Shown here: positions 1 through 8,436 of the stretch, one piece after another
Layout: each line of letters begins with the position of its first letter
Numbering within the stretch: position 1 is the stretch's first letter
NCBI GenBank assembly: GCA_964531675.1
Contig: CAZHFW010000007.1
Span: 71,427-135,426, forward strand
DNA from: CAZHFW01 sp964531675
GTDB taxonomy: Bacteria > Planctomycetota > Phycisphaerae > Phycisphaerales > UBA1924
Direction: 5' to 3'
DNA length: 64,000 nucleotides
The notes under the pieces: generated by a model
What the model was told of the DNA's origin: nothing
The model's input: only the letters and a program-made list of their open reading frames with translations
The model's database searches: none
Position numbers and translations under genes: made by a program

Positions 1-930
1 CCGCCCAACTCCAGCGCCGCCAAGATCCTGGATCTGCGCTCCTTGGGGCCGTCGGACACCAACGTCGCGCAGGCGATCGCGGGCGCGATCCCGACCAGCG
101 ACACTGGCAGCGTGACCACCGAGGTCACGGTGGGCGCGGGCCTTCGCGATCAGCTCGCCGAGATCGGCATCTTCGTGAAGGACCTGCTCCCCGAAGACGT
201 GCTGCAGATGCTCGCGGGAAGGGCGCTGTACAACGACGTGCCGAGCTCCGGTCAGCGCTCCCTGACCGCCGGCGGCAATCCGTTCGCCGATCCGACCCTG
301 GGCGAGTACCGCGTGAGCGTGAATCGCCTCCCCACGCGTTCGGTCGTGGACGTCCTCTCGGCGTATCAGGCTCTGGCGTACCGGATCACCAAGGACGATG
401 CGGGCAAGATCGTCCGCGAGGATCTGCGCCCCGCGATCCGCGACCAGCTTCTCGAAGCGTGGCGCGCGTTCGCGCAGGCCGAGTCCGGCGGCAAGCGCAT
501 CCGCCTGGATGCACGCAAGTTCCGCGTCTATCTGGAGTCGCGCGGCTCGGAGCGGACCGAGGCGGAGTTCCAGTCGCTGGCGACGCTCGAGCAGATCAAG
601 GAGATCCTGGCCCGTCTCCGCGCCATGGGTCTCTCCCCGGTCGAATACCAGATCTCGCGCAACGCGATTCTGGCGGGCATCGCGCCCGATCAGATCGGCA
701 CCGCAGCCCTGGGCGACGCGGCCGAGTACGACACGTCCTCGAACGCGGTTTCGGCGAACATCGGGCCCCAGTCGTCGCCCGGCGCAAGCCCCGAAGACGC
801 CCCCAAGTCCGATGATCAGGCAACGCCTGAGTCCAAGCCCCAGCCCACCTCGGAACCCAACTCGGAACCCAAATCGGAGCCCAAGGCCGATCTTGAGCCC
901 GCGGGTGCTGATGCGCCCAAAGGCTTCTGA
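1..930 (+). CDS. Hypothetical protein, 5' end cut by window edge
   Basis: The frame is open from base 1, so the true start lies outside the window; the TTG at 43 is only the first candidate start inside it. 309 residues are visible. The middle part is mixed helical and charged, with no membrane segment. The last 50 or so residues are low-complexity Ser/Pro/Glu/Lys with repeats such as SEPNSEPKSEPK, typical of a flexible or surface-exposed tail. I recognise no family. It ends 20 bases before purE, which has its own promoter-like hexamer, so the two need not be co-transcribed. Confidence 0.6.
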   Translation, partial: PPNSSAAKILDLRSLGPSDTNVAQAIAGAIPTSDTGSVTTEVTVGAGLRDQLAEIGIFVKDLLPEDVLQMLAGRALYNDVPSSGQRSLTAGGNPFADPTLGEYRVSVNRLPTRSVVDVLSAYQALAYRITKDDAGKIVREDLRPAIRDQLLEAWRAFAQAESGGKRIRLDARKFRVYLESRGSERTEAEFQSLATLEQIKEILARLRAMGLSPVEYQISRNAILAGIAPDQIGTAALGDAAEYDTSSNAVSANIGPQSSPGASPEDAPKSDDQATPESKPQPTSEPNSEPKSEPKADLEPAGADAPKGF

Positions 931-938
931 TCGGGCAC

Positions 939-944
939 TACACT
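939..944 (+). promoter_or_regulatory. -10-like TACACT of purE, leaderless spacing
   Basis: The hexamer TACACT ends 6 bases before the purE ATG and there is no Shine-Dalgarno sequence. A transcript starting 6-7 bases downstream of a -10 box would begin at or next to the ATG. Confidence 0.5.
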
Positions 945-950
945 CCGGGC

Positions 951-1466
951 ATGGCCAAGCGATCCAGCGCGAAGAAGTCCGCAAAGCCCCTCGTCGGCGT
1001 GATCATGGGATCGCGGAACGATTGGGAGACGATGCGTCACGCGACCGAGATGCTCGAGGAGCTCGGCGTCCCCTTTGAGGCCAGCGTCGTCAGCGCGCAT
1101 CGCACGCCCGACTGGCTCATGGAGTACGCGGGAAGCGCCGAGGCCCGAGGGCTTCGCGTCATCATCGCGGGCGCGGGCGGTGCGGCTCATCTTCCAGGCA
1201 TGGCCGCGAGCAAGACCAACCTTCCCGTGCTGGGCGTTCCGGTGGAGAGCTCCATCCTCCACGGCGTGGACTCGCTGCTGTCCATCGTGCAGATGCCCGC
1301 GGGCGTTCCCGTCGCGACCCTTGCGATCGGGAAGGCCGGCGCGACCAACGCGGGAATCCTGGCGGCATCCATCCTCGCGGCGGATTATCCCGCGATCGCC
1401 GACAAGCTCAGGGCGTTCCGCGCGGCCCAGACGCGCAAGGTGCTCGAGAATCGCACGCTTCCCTGA
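951..1466 (+). CDS. purE: N5-carboxyaminoimidazole ribonucleotide mutase
   Basis: This cytoplasmic enzyme of purine synthesis moves the carboxyl group of N5-CAIR to give CAIR. The 171 residues match class I PurE in length. Visible motifs are GSRNDW (20-25), SAHRTP (48-53, with the catalytic-type His50) and AGAGGAAHLPGM (73-84). The usual GSxSD loop reads GSRND here, a Ser to Asn change in the phosphate-binding loop. The first dozen residues (Lys/Ser-rich) are an extension. purK follows after 20 bases, so the two steps that replace a single carboxylation are made together. Confidence 0.95.
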   Translation: MAKRSSAKKSAKPLVGVIMGSRNDWETMRHATEMLEELGVPFEASVVSAHRTPDWLMEYAGSAEARGLRVIIAGAGGAAHLPGMAASKTNLPVLGVPVESSILHGVDSLLSIVQMPAGVPVATLAIGKAGATNAGILAASILAADYPAIADKLRAFRAAQTRKVLENRTLP

Positions 1467-1486
1467 GGCCCGCCTCGGAGACGACC

Positions 1487-2632
1487 ATGCTCATCGGCAT
1501 CTTCGGCGGCGGACAGCTCGGGCGGATGATGGCGCTGGCCGCGTACCCCTTGGGGATCCGCTGCCGGTTCCTTGATCCTGCGCCCGATTCTCCCGCGGGC
1601 CAGGTGGGAGAGCTCGTCGTTGGCGCGTACGACGATCCCGCGGCCCTCGCGAAGTTCGCCAAGGGTCTTGATCGCGTGACGTTCGAGTTCGAGAACGTCC
1701 CCGAGGCGTCGTTGGCGTACTTCAAGAAGGCCGGTGTGCCGGTGGCGCCGGGGCCCGCGTGCCTCCGCACCGGGCAGGACCGTCTGGCCGAGAAGAATCT
1801 CTTTGCGGACCTCCGCATTCCCACCGCGCCCTTCGCGGCAGCGGACTCGCGCGAGTCGCTCGTCAAAGCGGTGGGGGAGGTCGGACTGCCCTGCGTCGTC
1901 AAGACGCGCCGTCTCGGATACGACGGCAAGGGTCAGGCGGTGCTGCGCTCGGCTGCGGACATCGATCCGGCCTGGGCCAGACTCGGCGACGCAGCAGGGA
2001 AGGTCGGCCTGATCGTCGAGGCGTTCGTCCGCTTCGAGCGCGAAGTGTCGATCGTCGCGGCGCGGTCCGCATCGGGCGAGCACGCCTTCTATCCGCTGAC
2101 GGAAAACGTCCACGCGATCGAGCCTGCTGCTGGCGGCGGGATTCTCAGGCTCTCCCGCGCCCCAGCGCCGGGCGCGACGCCCGAAGTGGAGCGAACCGCC
2201 CGCGCGTCAATCGCAGCGGTGCTCGACAAGCTCGAGTACGTCGGCGTCCTGGCGATCGAGTTCTTCCTGGCCCGTGATGCGTCGGGACACCTGAGCCTGA
2301 TCGCCAACGAGACCGCGCCCCGGGTCCACAACTCCGGGCATTGGACCATGGATGCGGGCGTGACGAGCCAGTTCGAGAACCACATCCGCGCGGTCGCGGG
2401 CCTCCCGCTCGGATCCACGAGCATGCATGGCTGTGCCGCGATGCTCAATCTCATCGGCTCGACGCCTCCGATCGAGAAGCTCCTGCGGGTCCCGGGCGCC
2501 CGCGTGCATCTCTACGGCAAGGACCCAAGGCCGGGCCGCAAGCTCGGGCATGTGAACCTCGCGGGTCCGAGCTGGGAAGCCATCGATCCCGCGCTGCGGG
2601 AGCTGACCGAGCTCATCGCTCCGGACGCGTGA
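1487..2632 (+). CDS. purK: 5-(carboxyamino)imidazole ribonucleotide synthase
   Basis: ATP-grasp ligase that carboxylates AIR with bicarbonate to give N5-CAIR, the substrate of PurE just upstream. The 381 residues fit the family. The N-terminus has GGGQLGRM (7-14), the middle has the ATP-grasp segments YDGKGQAVL and FEREVSIVAA, and the C-terminal half has the metal- and phosphate-binding stretch NETAPRVHNSGHWT. The ATG at 1487 follows a GGAG site. It sits 20 bases after purE, in an operon, and ends facing tmk. Confidence 0.95.
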   Translation: MLIGIFGGGQLGRMMALAAYPLGIRCRFLDPAPDSPAGQVGELVVGAYDDPAALAKFAKGLDRVTFEFENVPEASLAYFKKAGVPVAPGPACLRTGQDRLAEKNLFADLRIPTAPFAAADSRESLVKAVGEVGLPCVVKTRRLGYDGKGQAVLRSAADIDPAWARLGDAAGKVGLIVEAFVRFEREVSIVAARSASGEHAFYPLTENVHAIEPAAGGGILRLSRAPAPGATPEVERTARASIAAVLDKLEYVGVLAIEFFLARDASGHLSLIANETAPRVHNSGHWTMDAGVTSQFENHIRAVAGLPLGSTSMHGCAAMLNLIGSTPPIEKLLRVPGARVHLYGKDPRPGRKLGHVNLAGPSWEAIDPALRELTELIAPDA

Positions 2633-2741
2633 GCCCGGACCGGGCACGACAAGCGCAGACAGATCGGGAGAACAGATTCGATCGGCTTGTGTCCAACCGA
2701 CGCGCGTGTTGGATCAGTGCTTGTCGCGATGCCGCCGGTCG

Positions 2742-3404
2742 TCAAAGCCGTCGGTTGAGCGCTCCGAGCAGCTGAGCCCAGACGTCGTCGGGGCTCTTGC
2801 TCGCGTCAAGGAGGATGTGACGGGACGGGTCGTCCTTGGCCTGATCCAGATAGCCCTGGCGGACCTTGCGGTGGAAGTCGAGGCCCCGGCTCTCGATGCG
2901 GTCAAGCTCCGCCCGGCCGCTCGCCAGGAGCGGGTTCATGCGCTGGGCAGCGGTGTGCTCGTCCACATCGAAGATCACGATGAGATCGGGCATCATGCCG
3001 CCGGTGGCGACCGAGGCGACCGCTCGGATCTCGTCGATGGGAAGCCCGCCCGCGGCGCCCTGATACGCCAGCGTGGATGAGACGAAGCGGTCGGCGACGA
3101 CCAGCTGTCTCTGGGCCAGGGCGGGCTTGATGCGCTGTTCAACGAGTTGGGCCCGCGAGGCCATATACAGCAGCATCTCGCAGCGGAGCGACATGTCCGC
3201 GTGGGCGTGGTCGAGGAGGATGGTGCGCACGCGCTCGCCGACCGCGGTGCCGCCGGGCTCGCGGACTTCGCACACCGGCACATCGCGGTCCTTGCACAGC
3301 GTCAGGAAGCGGCGCAGCTGGGTGCTCTTGCCGGAGCCGTCGGGCCCCTCGAAGGCGATGAACTTGCCCAGAAGGCGGGGGATGAATGCAAAGGGATCGG
3401 ACAC
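2742..3404 (-). CDS. tmk: Thymidylate kinase
   Basis: Phosphorylates dTMP to dTDP. It has 220 residues with the P-loop EGPDGSGKST (19-28), the EPGG segment (49-52) and the DRF motif (105-107, usually DRY/DRF) that positions dTMP. The start is a GTG at 3404, chosen because TACGCT lies exactly 6 bases upstream of it and no Shine-Dalgarno site is visible. It lies 51 bases downstream of a PEGA lipoprotein gene on the same strand but seems to have its own promoter. Confidence 0.93.
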   Translation of the reverse strand: MSDPFAFIPRLLGKFIAFEGPDGSGKSTQLRRFLTLCKDRDVPVCEVREPGGTAVGERVRTILLDHAHADMSLRCEMLLYMASRAQLVEQRIKPALAQRQLVVADRFVSSTLAYQGAAGGLPIDEIRAVASVATGGMMPDLIVIFDVDEHTAAQRMNPLLASGRAELDRIESRGLDFHRKVRQGYLDQAKDDPSRHILLDASKSPDDVWAQLLGALNRRL

Positions 3405-3410
3405 GCTGGG

Positions 3411-3416
3411 AGCGTA
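3411..3416 (-). promoter_or_regulatory. -10-like TACGCT of tmk, leaderless spacing
   Basis: On the minus strand TACGCT ends 6 bases before the GTG start of tmk. Same arrangement as at purE and several other genes of the window. Confidence 0.5.
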
Positions 3417-3455
3417 CTCGCCTTGCGCTGCAGTGTCAGCCTGTCCTGATCGTGT

Positions 3456-4118
3456 TTACTTCTTGTCGGCCGCGCCTGGCTTGGCGGGCTCGGACTTGGC
3501 GGGTTCGGACTTGGCGGGCTCTGGCCTGACGGGCTCGGACTTGGCCGCGTCGGTCTTCGCTGCATCAGGCTTGGCGTCTTCCGTCTTGGCAGCGTCCGGC
3601 TTTGCCGGCTCGCCCGCGGCGGGCGCCGCGACCGGCGGCTGCGCCTTCTCCGCTTCCGCTGCCTTGGCGTCGGCGTCCTGCGGGATCTGTCCCGCAAGCT
3701 CCTTGGCCCGCTTGATCAGCTCGTCCTCCGCCTGGCGGGGATCGCCCTGCAACTCCTTGGCGGGCTCGAGCGTGAAGTGCCACTTGATGATCGTCTCGTT
3801 GGTCCCCGGGAGCGCCTCGGCGATCAGGTCAGGTCCGGGATATTCGTAGAACGGCGCTTCGGCCTTGCGCTTGGTGGCCAGAGGCTCATACCCAGCCTTG
3901 CGCAGCCGCACGTCGTAGGTCCCGAAGTACCGGAAGTCCGCCTCGGTCGGCGTGGTGCCGATCTCGACATCGTTGAGCCACACCGTCGCGCCGGGTGGAT
4001 CCGACGTGACCTGGATGCGACGCTCGATGCACCCGCCCAGAAGTGAAGCTGAGGCGAGGCCCGCCAGAGCGAGCTTGGCCAACATGCGCTTGTGAGGGGC
4101 TGCTTGAGGCGTCTTCAT
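3456..4118 (-). CDS. PEGA-domain lipoprotein
   Basis: Predicted envelope lipoprotein of 220 residues. A signal peptide ends in the lipobox LLGGC (Cys30). A PEGA domain follows at about 36-105 (VTSDPPGATVWLNDVEIG, then LRKAGYEPL), a beta-sandwich repeat often seen in surface and cell-wall-associated proteins. The last 75 residues are an Ala/Pro/Lys/Glu-rich tail with AKSEPAKSEPAK repeats, possibly a spacer through the cell wall. It lies between lptB and tmk on the same strand. A TATCCT hexamer lies 8 bases before the ATG. The exact function is unknown. Confidence 0.85.
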   Translation of the reverse strand: MKTPQAAPHKRMLAKLALAGLASASLLGGCIERRIQVTSDPPGATVWLNDVEIGTTPTEADFRYFGTYDVRLRKAGYEPLATKRKAEAPFYEYPGPDLIAEALPGTNETIIKWHFTLEPAKELQGDPRQAEDELIKRAKELAGQIPQDADAKAAEAEKAQPPVAAPAAGEPAKPDAAKTEDAKPDAAKTDAAKSEPVRPEPAKSEPAKSEPAKPGAADKK

Positions 4119-4126
4119 CGGCCCAG

Positions 4127-4132
4127 AGGATA
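4127..4132 (-). promoter_or_regulatory. -10-like TATCCT of PEGA lipoprotein gene
   Basis: TATCCT on the minus strand ends 8 bases before the ATG at 4118; no Shine-Dalgarno site is visible. Confidence 0.4.
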
Positions 4133-4153
4133 CCGCGCCGGACGCGGGCGGTC

Positions 4154-5002
4154 TTACGTGCCCGATCGGGACTGCTCGCGACCGCCAGCTTCGATCCGGC
4201 CGACGGTGGCGCTCTCGGGGGTCGCCCGGCGGTGCCAGTCCGGGGGCTGATCGAACTCGTCCCCGCGGAAGAGCGAGCCCAGGTACACGCGCCGGACCAT
4301 CTCATCGTTGATGAGCTGCTTGGGCGTGCCCTCGGCGAACTTCTTGCCCGAGTCGATGATGTAGGCCCGGTCGCACACCCGCAAGGTCTGTTGGACGTTG
4401 TGGTCCGTGATCAGGAAAGCCACGCCCGCGCCCGCGACTTTGTTCTTGGGATCACGCAGGCGGTGCAGCTCCTGCTGGAGCTGTTCGACCGCGATCGGGT
4501 CCACGCCGCTGAACGGCTCATCGAGCAGGATCAGCTTGGGATTGGTCACCAGCGCGCGGGCGATTTCGAGCTTGCGGCGTTCGCCGCCCGAGCACGTGCG
4601 GGCCAGGTGCTTGGCCTTGTGCGTCAGGCTGAACTGGTCCAGAAGCTCCGCGGCCCGGCGCTTGCGGTCCGAGCGCGTCAGGGGGAGCGTTTCCAGAATC
4701 GCCAGCAGGTTCTGCTCGACGGTCATCCGCTGGAAGCAGCTCGGCTCCTGGCTCAGGTAGCCCATGCCAAGCCTGGCCCGGCGGTACATGGGGAGCCCGG
4801 TGAGCTCCTTGCCATCGAAGAAGACCCGACCGCCGTCGGCGTCGATCATCCCGATGGTCATGCGGAAGCTGGTGGTCTTGCCCGCGCCGTTGCGGCCCAG
4901 GAGCCCGACGATCTCCGAACGCTCCACGTGGAACGACACGTCGTCGACGACGACCCGGCCGTTGTAGCTTTTGCGGAGTTGGACAGCGTCGAGCAGCGGC
5001 AA
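4154..5002 (-). CDS. lptB: LPS export ABC transporter ATPase, LptB-like
   Basis: Cytoplasmic ATPase expected to power lipopolysaccharide extraction with LptF/LptG. It has 282 residues: Walker A GRNGAGKTT (36-44), Q-loop at GYLSQE (Gln85), signature CSGGE (138-142), Walker B ILLDEPFSGVDP (158-169) and the H-loop ITDH. The stretch GLPMYRRARLGMGYLSQE is typical of LptB. About 40 extra residues at the C-terminus go beyond normal LptB. The start is a TTG, with TACACT 10 bases upstream. The membrane partners are not in the window. Confidence 0.85.
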   Translation of the reverse strand: MPLLDAVQLRKSYNGRVVVDDVSFHVERSEIVGLLGRNGAGKTTSFRMTIGMIDADGGRVFFDGKELTGLPMYRRARLGMGYLSQEPSCFQRMTVEQNLLAILETLPLTRSDRKRRAAELLDQFSLTHKAKHLARTCSGGERRKLEIARALVTNPKLILLDEPFSGVDPIAVEQLQQELHRLRDPKNKVAGAGVAFLITDHNVQQTLRVCDRAYIIDSGKKFAEGTPKQLINDEMVRRVYLGSLFRGDEFDQPPDWHRRATPESATVGRIEAGGREQSRSGT

Positions 5003-5012
5003 GCGAGTCCAG

Positions 5013-5018
5013 AGTGTA
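5013..5018 (-). promoter_or_regulatory. -10-like TACACT of lptB
   Basis: TACACT on the minus strand ends 10 bases before the TTG start at 5002. The spacing is longer than at most other examples, so the start or the leader is less certain. Confidence 0.35.
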
Positions 5019-5090
5019 CGCGCCAGCCAAGCCCGATCCGAACCCGATGCGAAAGAATCTGGCGTCTGTTTGGGTCGGTGAACGGCCGGC

Positions 5091-5504
5091 TCAGTGGAGC
5101 AGGCGGATGGTCATCGGATAGCGGTAGAACCGCCCGTGGTGAGCCGCGGAAGCGGCCTGGATCATCCCGACCAGACCGAGCACCACCACGCCAATTCCCA
5201 CGACGACCACCAGGGGGATGCAGATCACCGTCGCGGCCAGCGGAGCGCACGCGAGCGAGTAGATCAGCAGCGAGATCTGAAAGTTCAGGGCTTCCCGGCC
5301 GTGGTCGTCCACGAACACGGATTGCTCCCGCTTCATGAGCCACATGATCAGGCAGGGGATGATCGGGATGCCCAGAAGGGCGGCCAGCAGCGAGAGGTGC
5401 AGGAACGTCGAATAGGTGCGCTCCCATTCCGCCAGGCCTGTGACCGCCGGACTGGCGGGCCTGGGGCCGACCCCCATGGGGTCATATGGAGCGTTGACGT
5501 TCAT
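5091..5504 (-). CDS. DUF4870 membrane protein
   Basis: Small integral membrane protein of 137 residues with three or four hydrophobic stretches and the conserved DUF4870 core (MWLMKREQSVFVDDHGREAL, then NFQ). This core is related to the Tic20/HOTT fold; the family's function is unknown. The N-terminus is a short Pro/Gly cytoplasmic segment. A GGAGGA site lies 9 bases before the ATG. It is divergent from the glycosyltransferase gene to its right and 88 bases upstream of lptB on the same strand. Confidence 0.8.
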   Translation of the reverse strand: MNVNAPYDPMGVGPRPASPAVTGLAEWERTYSTFLHLSLLAALLGIPIIPCLIMWLMKREQSVFVDDHGREALNFQISLLIYSLACAPLAATVICIPLVVVVGIGVVVLGLVGMIQAASAAHHGRFYRYPMTIRLLH

Positions 5505-5720
5505 GGGCGCGAGTCCTCCGGGATCTGGTCCAGGCGTTCTTTCGGGAGAGTCCGATCAGGGTTTCATCCGATTCTCGGCTCGTCCGGTCATCATCGGCCG
5601 ACCCGATAAGCAAACGTTACGGGTGGTGCCGACGGCGTGGACCGAGGCCCGGCGCGCGGTCATACCACCCTCGGGCTTTGGGCAACCGCTGCGTTTTCCG
5701 ATGCTTATGCCAACGTGGCG

Positions 5721-6770
5721 ATGCGTGTGATCTATCTGACCCGGCCGACCACGGACCCCGGTGTGGCGGTCCTGGTGCATGATGCGGCGACCGCTCTGGC
5801 GCGGATCGCGGACGTGTACTCCTACGGACCGGGCTCCCCGGGCTTTGATCCCAAGGACACGATCGAGAACATCGTGAACAAGGCCCGTCCCGCTCTGGGG
5901 GGCACGCCGCACTGGATCATCGCGGGCCACACCTGGCTCGGCGACGATGATGGCAAGCCGCCTTCGGATTGCCCCCGGATCGAACTCTCGCGCACCGGCG
6001 GGATCCCGGTCGCGGTGATCCTCCACAACGAGCACGCGGCCCTGGGGCCCAAGCTCGACTTCGTGCGTGATGCGGGCGTCGAAGTGGCGTTCACGCACCA
6101 CCACGAGGCCGAGGTGTTTGCACGCCGCACCGGTGTGCCCTTCTACTTCTGGCCCGCGGGCGTGAACCCGCTGCGTTTCAAGCCTGGCGATGGCCTGAAG
6201 TCCTGCGAGCTCGGATTCCTGGCCGATCTGGAGCGAGACTTCGATCTGGTCCGCAACGGGATGACGGGCCAGCTCATCCGCGAGCTTTTCAAGTGCGTGT
6301 GCGATGTGCCGGTGAAGCCCGCAAGGCCTTATCGCGCGCTGCCCATCGCGTGGGCGGTGCGTCCCGCCGACCGCATCGGCCGCACGGTGGCACGCTTCTA
6401 CAAGCAGCAGTACGAACTCGACGAGGATCAGCGGGCCGAGTTCATCCGGCGCTGCCGGATCATGGTCGTGCCCCGTGGTCGGGCCGATCTGATCAATCCG
6501 CTGATCCTGGAGGCTCTGGCCAGCAAGACCCTCGTCCTGGCCGAGCGCAATCCGGGCCACAACCTGGTCTTCCCGGAGTCCTCGCTGATGGAGTTCTCCT
6601 CCATCCCCGAGTTCCGCGAGCAGCTCCGCGGCGCCATGGTGCAGGTCGAGTACCAGCGCATGGTGTCGCGTGCCTACGAGGACGTGCACGAGAAGCACAT
6701 CTGGTCGGCGCGGGTGAAGCAGCTCCTGGGCATCCTCAAGAACATGCGGCGGATGAACGAGGCCGCCTGA
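5721..6770 (+). CDS. CgeB/YkvP-like glycosyltransferase
   Basis: 349 residues from the ATG at 5721 (MRVIYLTRPT). The longer frame from a GTG at 5637 adds a non-conserved leader and was not used. The protein has a GT-B look. The N-terminal half carries HNEHAALGPKLDF and the middle carries THHHEAEVFARRTG. The C-terminal half has NPLILEALASKTLVLAERN, the acceptor/donor loop pattern of spore-protein CgeB-like and group 1 transferases. The substrate is unknown. No partner sugar genes lie nearby. Confidence 0.6.
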   Translation: MRVIYLTRPTTDPGVAVLVHDAATALARIADVYSYGPGSPGFDPKDTIENIVNKARPALGGTPHWIIAGHTWLGDDDGKPPSDCPRIELSRTGGIPVAVILHNEHAALGPKLDFVRDAGVEVAFTHHHEAEVFARRTGVPFYFWPAGVNPLRFKPGDGLKSCELGFLADLERDFDLVRNGMTGQLIRELFKCVCDVPVKPARPYRALPIAWAVRPADRIGRTVARFYKQQYELDEDQRAEFIRRCRIMVVPRGRADLINPLILEALASKTLVLAERNPGHNLVFPESSLMEFSSIPEFREQLRGAMVQVEYQRMVSRAYEDVHEKHIWSARVKQLLGILKNMRRMNEAA

Positions 6771-6911
6771 GCCTCTCGAAGGCCTGCTTTTCCGGCCGAT
6801 AACCACCAACCAAGGCCCTTCACGCGGTTATGAGGCGATCCCGCTCCCAAGCGGGCCGATAGCCCTTTGCGGATCCCGGCGTTCTGGCTCCGGACCGATG
6901 AGGGCACTCGC

Positions 6912-7286
6912 ATGAGACTGGTCGACCAAGGCGTGGCATCGCTCCCGGATGAACGGCGCGTCTTCCCGCGCTTTGACATCAGCCGGCCCTGCAAGGTGTA
7001 TCACCCCGCCTCGGGCCGCTTCATCGCGGGACGCACGCGGAATCTCTCCGCGGGCGGCGCCCTGGTGGAGATCGACACCCCGCGCGACTTCACGCCCGGG
7101 GACACGCTCGAACTGGCGATCGCCTGGACCCGCCGTGCGGTTCTTCCCGCCGATGCGCTGGTTGAGGCCAAGGTTGTGCGCACGGTCGCGTCCCTCGCGC
7201 TGCCCGACGGCACGGTCCGCCGCATTCTGGGCATCGCGTTCGCGCAGGCCGAGCCCATCGCCCGCGAACTGGTGGAAGCCGCCTGA
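6912..7286 (+). CDS. PilZ domain protein
   Basis: 124 residues, probably a cyclic-di-GMP receptor. Both PilZ signatures are present: an RRxxxR-type box (ERRVFPRFDI) and NLSAGGALVEID for the D/NxSxxG motif. The rest forms the PilZ beta-barrel (LELAIAWTRR, VVRTVASLAL). The ATG at 6912 was preferred over the TTG at 6867 because a GAGGG site precedes it and the N-terminal extension is not domain sequence. No enzymatic domain is fused, so it should act through a partner protein. Confidence 0.75.
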   Translation: MRLVDQGVASLPDERRVFPRFDISRPCKVYHPASGRFIAGRTRNLSAGGALVEIDTPRDFTPGDTLELAIAWTRRAVLPADALVEAKVVRTVASLALPDGTVRRILGIAFAQAEPIARELVEAA

Positions 7287-7302
7287 TCAAGGCCGAGATC
7301 GC

Positions 7303-7308
7303 TAGGCT
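7303..7308 (+). promoter_or_regulatory. -10-like TAGGCT, leaderless spacing
   Basis: TAGGCT ends 6 bases before the ATG at 7315; no Shine-Dalgarno sequence is visible. Confidence 0.5.
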
Positions 7309-7314
7309 TTGCCC

Positions 7315-8328
7315 ATGCGGGGATGGTTCCGGCGGGTTTTCAAAGGCGGCTCCGGGCCGGGTGATGGTGGGGGAGACGCCCCGCGCCCCGATCCGAACGA
7401 CCGCTGGTGGCATCAGGACTTCCCCGACTGGGCCCTGGCGATGAAGACGCCCGAGCGCTTCACGCTGTTCATGGACGCGGTGGAGCGCTACTTCGTCCGT
7501 CGCAAGCTGACCGCGCGGATCAGCCCCGAGGGCTATCTCGAGCTTCCCGAGAACTCGCCGCTGCCCGGACGCTTCGGCCTGACCAACCTGCTGCAGTCCT
7601 GCGCGATGCAGGAGCAGGACGAGTGGAATGGGCAGGTGGCGGCCCACTTCGACACGCTCGCCCGATCGCACGCCCAGCGCGGGAAGTTTGATGCGCAGAT
7701 CAAGGACTGGGCCTTCTCGGGCCCCCGACTGCGTGTGCGTCTTTGGGATGCCGAGGACCTGCCGCCGCTGCGCGGGGCGGTGCTCGCGCAGGACATCCCG
7801 GGCCTGGTCAGCGCTCTCGTCGTCGACCTTCCCGAGGAGATCCGCAGCGTCAGCGTCGAAGAGCGTGCGGGTTGGGGGCTTTCGGATCGCGAAGTCTTCA
7901 GGCTCGCCCGCGACAACGTGCTCAAGGAAGTCCAGCCGGAAGCCAAGCCCCTGGATCCCGACCGGCCCAACGGCCTGCTCATTGTCGAGGCCGACTCGTT
8001 CTACACCGCATCGGCGGCGCTCGACGCGGAGATGGTGCCCGGACTGATCGGCCAGCACGGCGTCTTTCTCTCCATGCCGGTCCGGCATGGGTTGCTCGCG
8101 TGGCGCTTCGACGAGTTCGATGACATTCAGGGCGTCGGCCCCCTGGTCAGGGCCACCCGCAGGCTGTTCGATGACGGACCCGGATCGCTGTCCTCCCGAG
8201 TCTGGTGGCTGCGCGGCGGATCGTGCTACGAGGTCGGCTACGAGTCGAGCCCCGAACACGTGGCGGTCATCCCCCCACCAGAACTCATCGAGTACCTGCG
8301 GCATCTCGCGGAAGATCAGGATCCGTGA
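7315..8328 (+). CDS. Hypothetical cytoplasmic protein
   Basis: 337 residues from the ATG at 7315, set by the TAGGCT box 6 bases upstream. A TTG at 7309 would add two residues but overlaps the expected transcript start. The protein has a basic, Gly-rich N-terminus, then an alpha/beta-looking body without signal peptide or membrane segment. Phrases include WALAMKTPERFTLFMDAVER and the late pair SRVWWLRGGSCYEVGYESS. The layout weakly recalls DUF1444-type proteins, but I cannot assign it. It is followed by the amylase gene, which has its own promoter. Confidence 0.7.
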   Translation: MRGWFRRVFKGGSGPGDGGGDAPRPDPNDRWWHQDFPDWALAMKTPERFTLFMDAVERYFVRRKLTARISPEGYLELPENSPLPGRFGLTNLLQSCAMQEQDEWNGQVAAHFDTLARSHAQRGKFDAQIKDWAFSGPRLRVRLWDAEDLPPLRGAVLAQDIPGLVSALVVDLPEEIRSVSVEERAGWGLSDREVFRLARDNVLKEVQPEAKPLDPDRPNGLLIVEADSFYTASAALDAEMVPGLIGQHGVFLSMPVRHGLLAWRFDEFDDIQGVGPLVRATRRLFDDGPGSLSSRVWWLRGGSCYEVGYESSPEHVAVIPPPELIEYLRHLAEDQDP

Positions 8329-8424
8329 TGCTGGGAAGGATCCGCGGGGATCCTGCTGCAGCACGGATTCAATCGGATCGACGCCCTTTCCCGGAAATTG
8401 CCTGTTCCCGGGGCTCCGGATCAC

Positions 8425-8430
8425 TAGTCT
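8425..8430 (+). promoter_or_regulatory. -10-like TAGTCT of amylase gene, leaderless spacing
   Basis: TAGTCT ends 6 bases before the ATG at 8437; no Shine-Dalgarno sequence is visible. Confidence 0.5.
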
Positions 8431-8436
8431 CAGGGC

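Noticed and set aside
2633..2741. Terminator between purK and tmk (GCCCGGACCGGGC)
   Set aside because: The inverted repeat has only a one-base centre and no T-run, so it cannot form a normal terminator hairpin.
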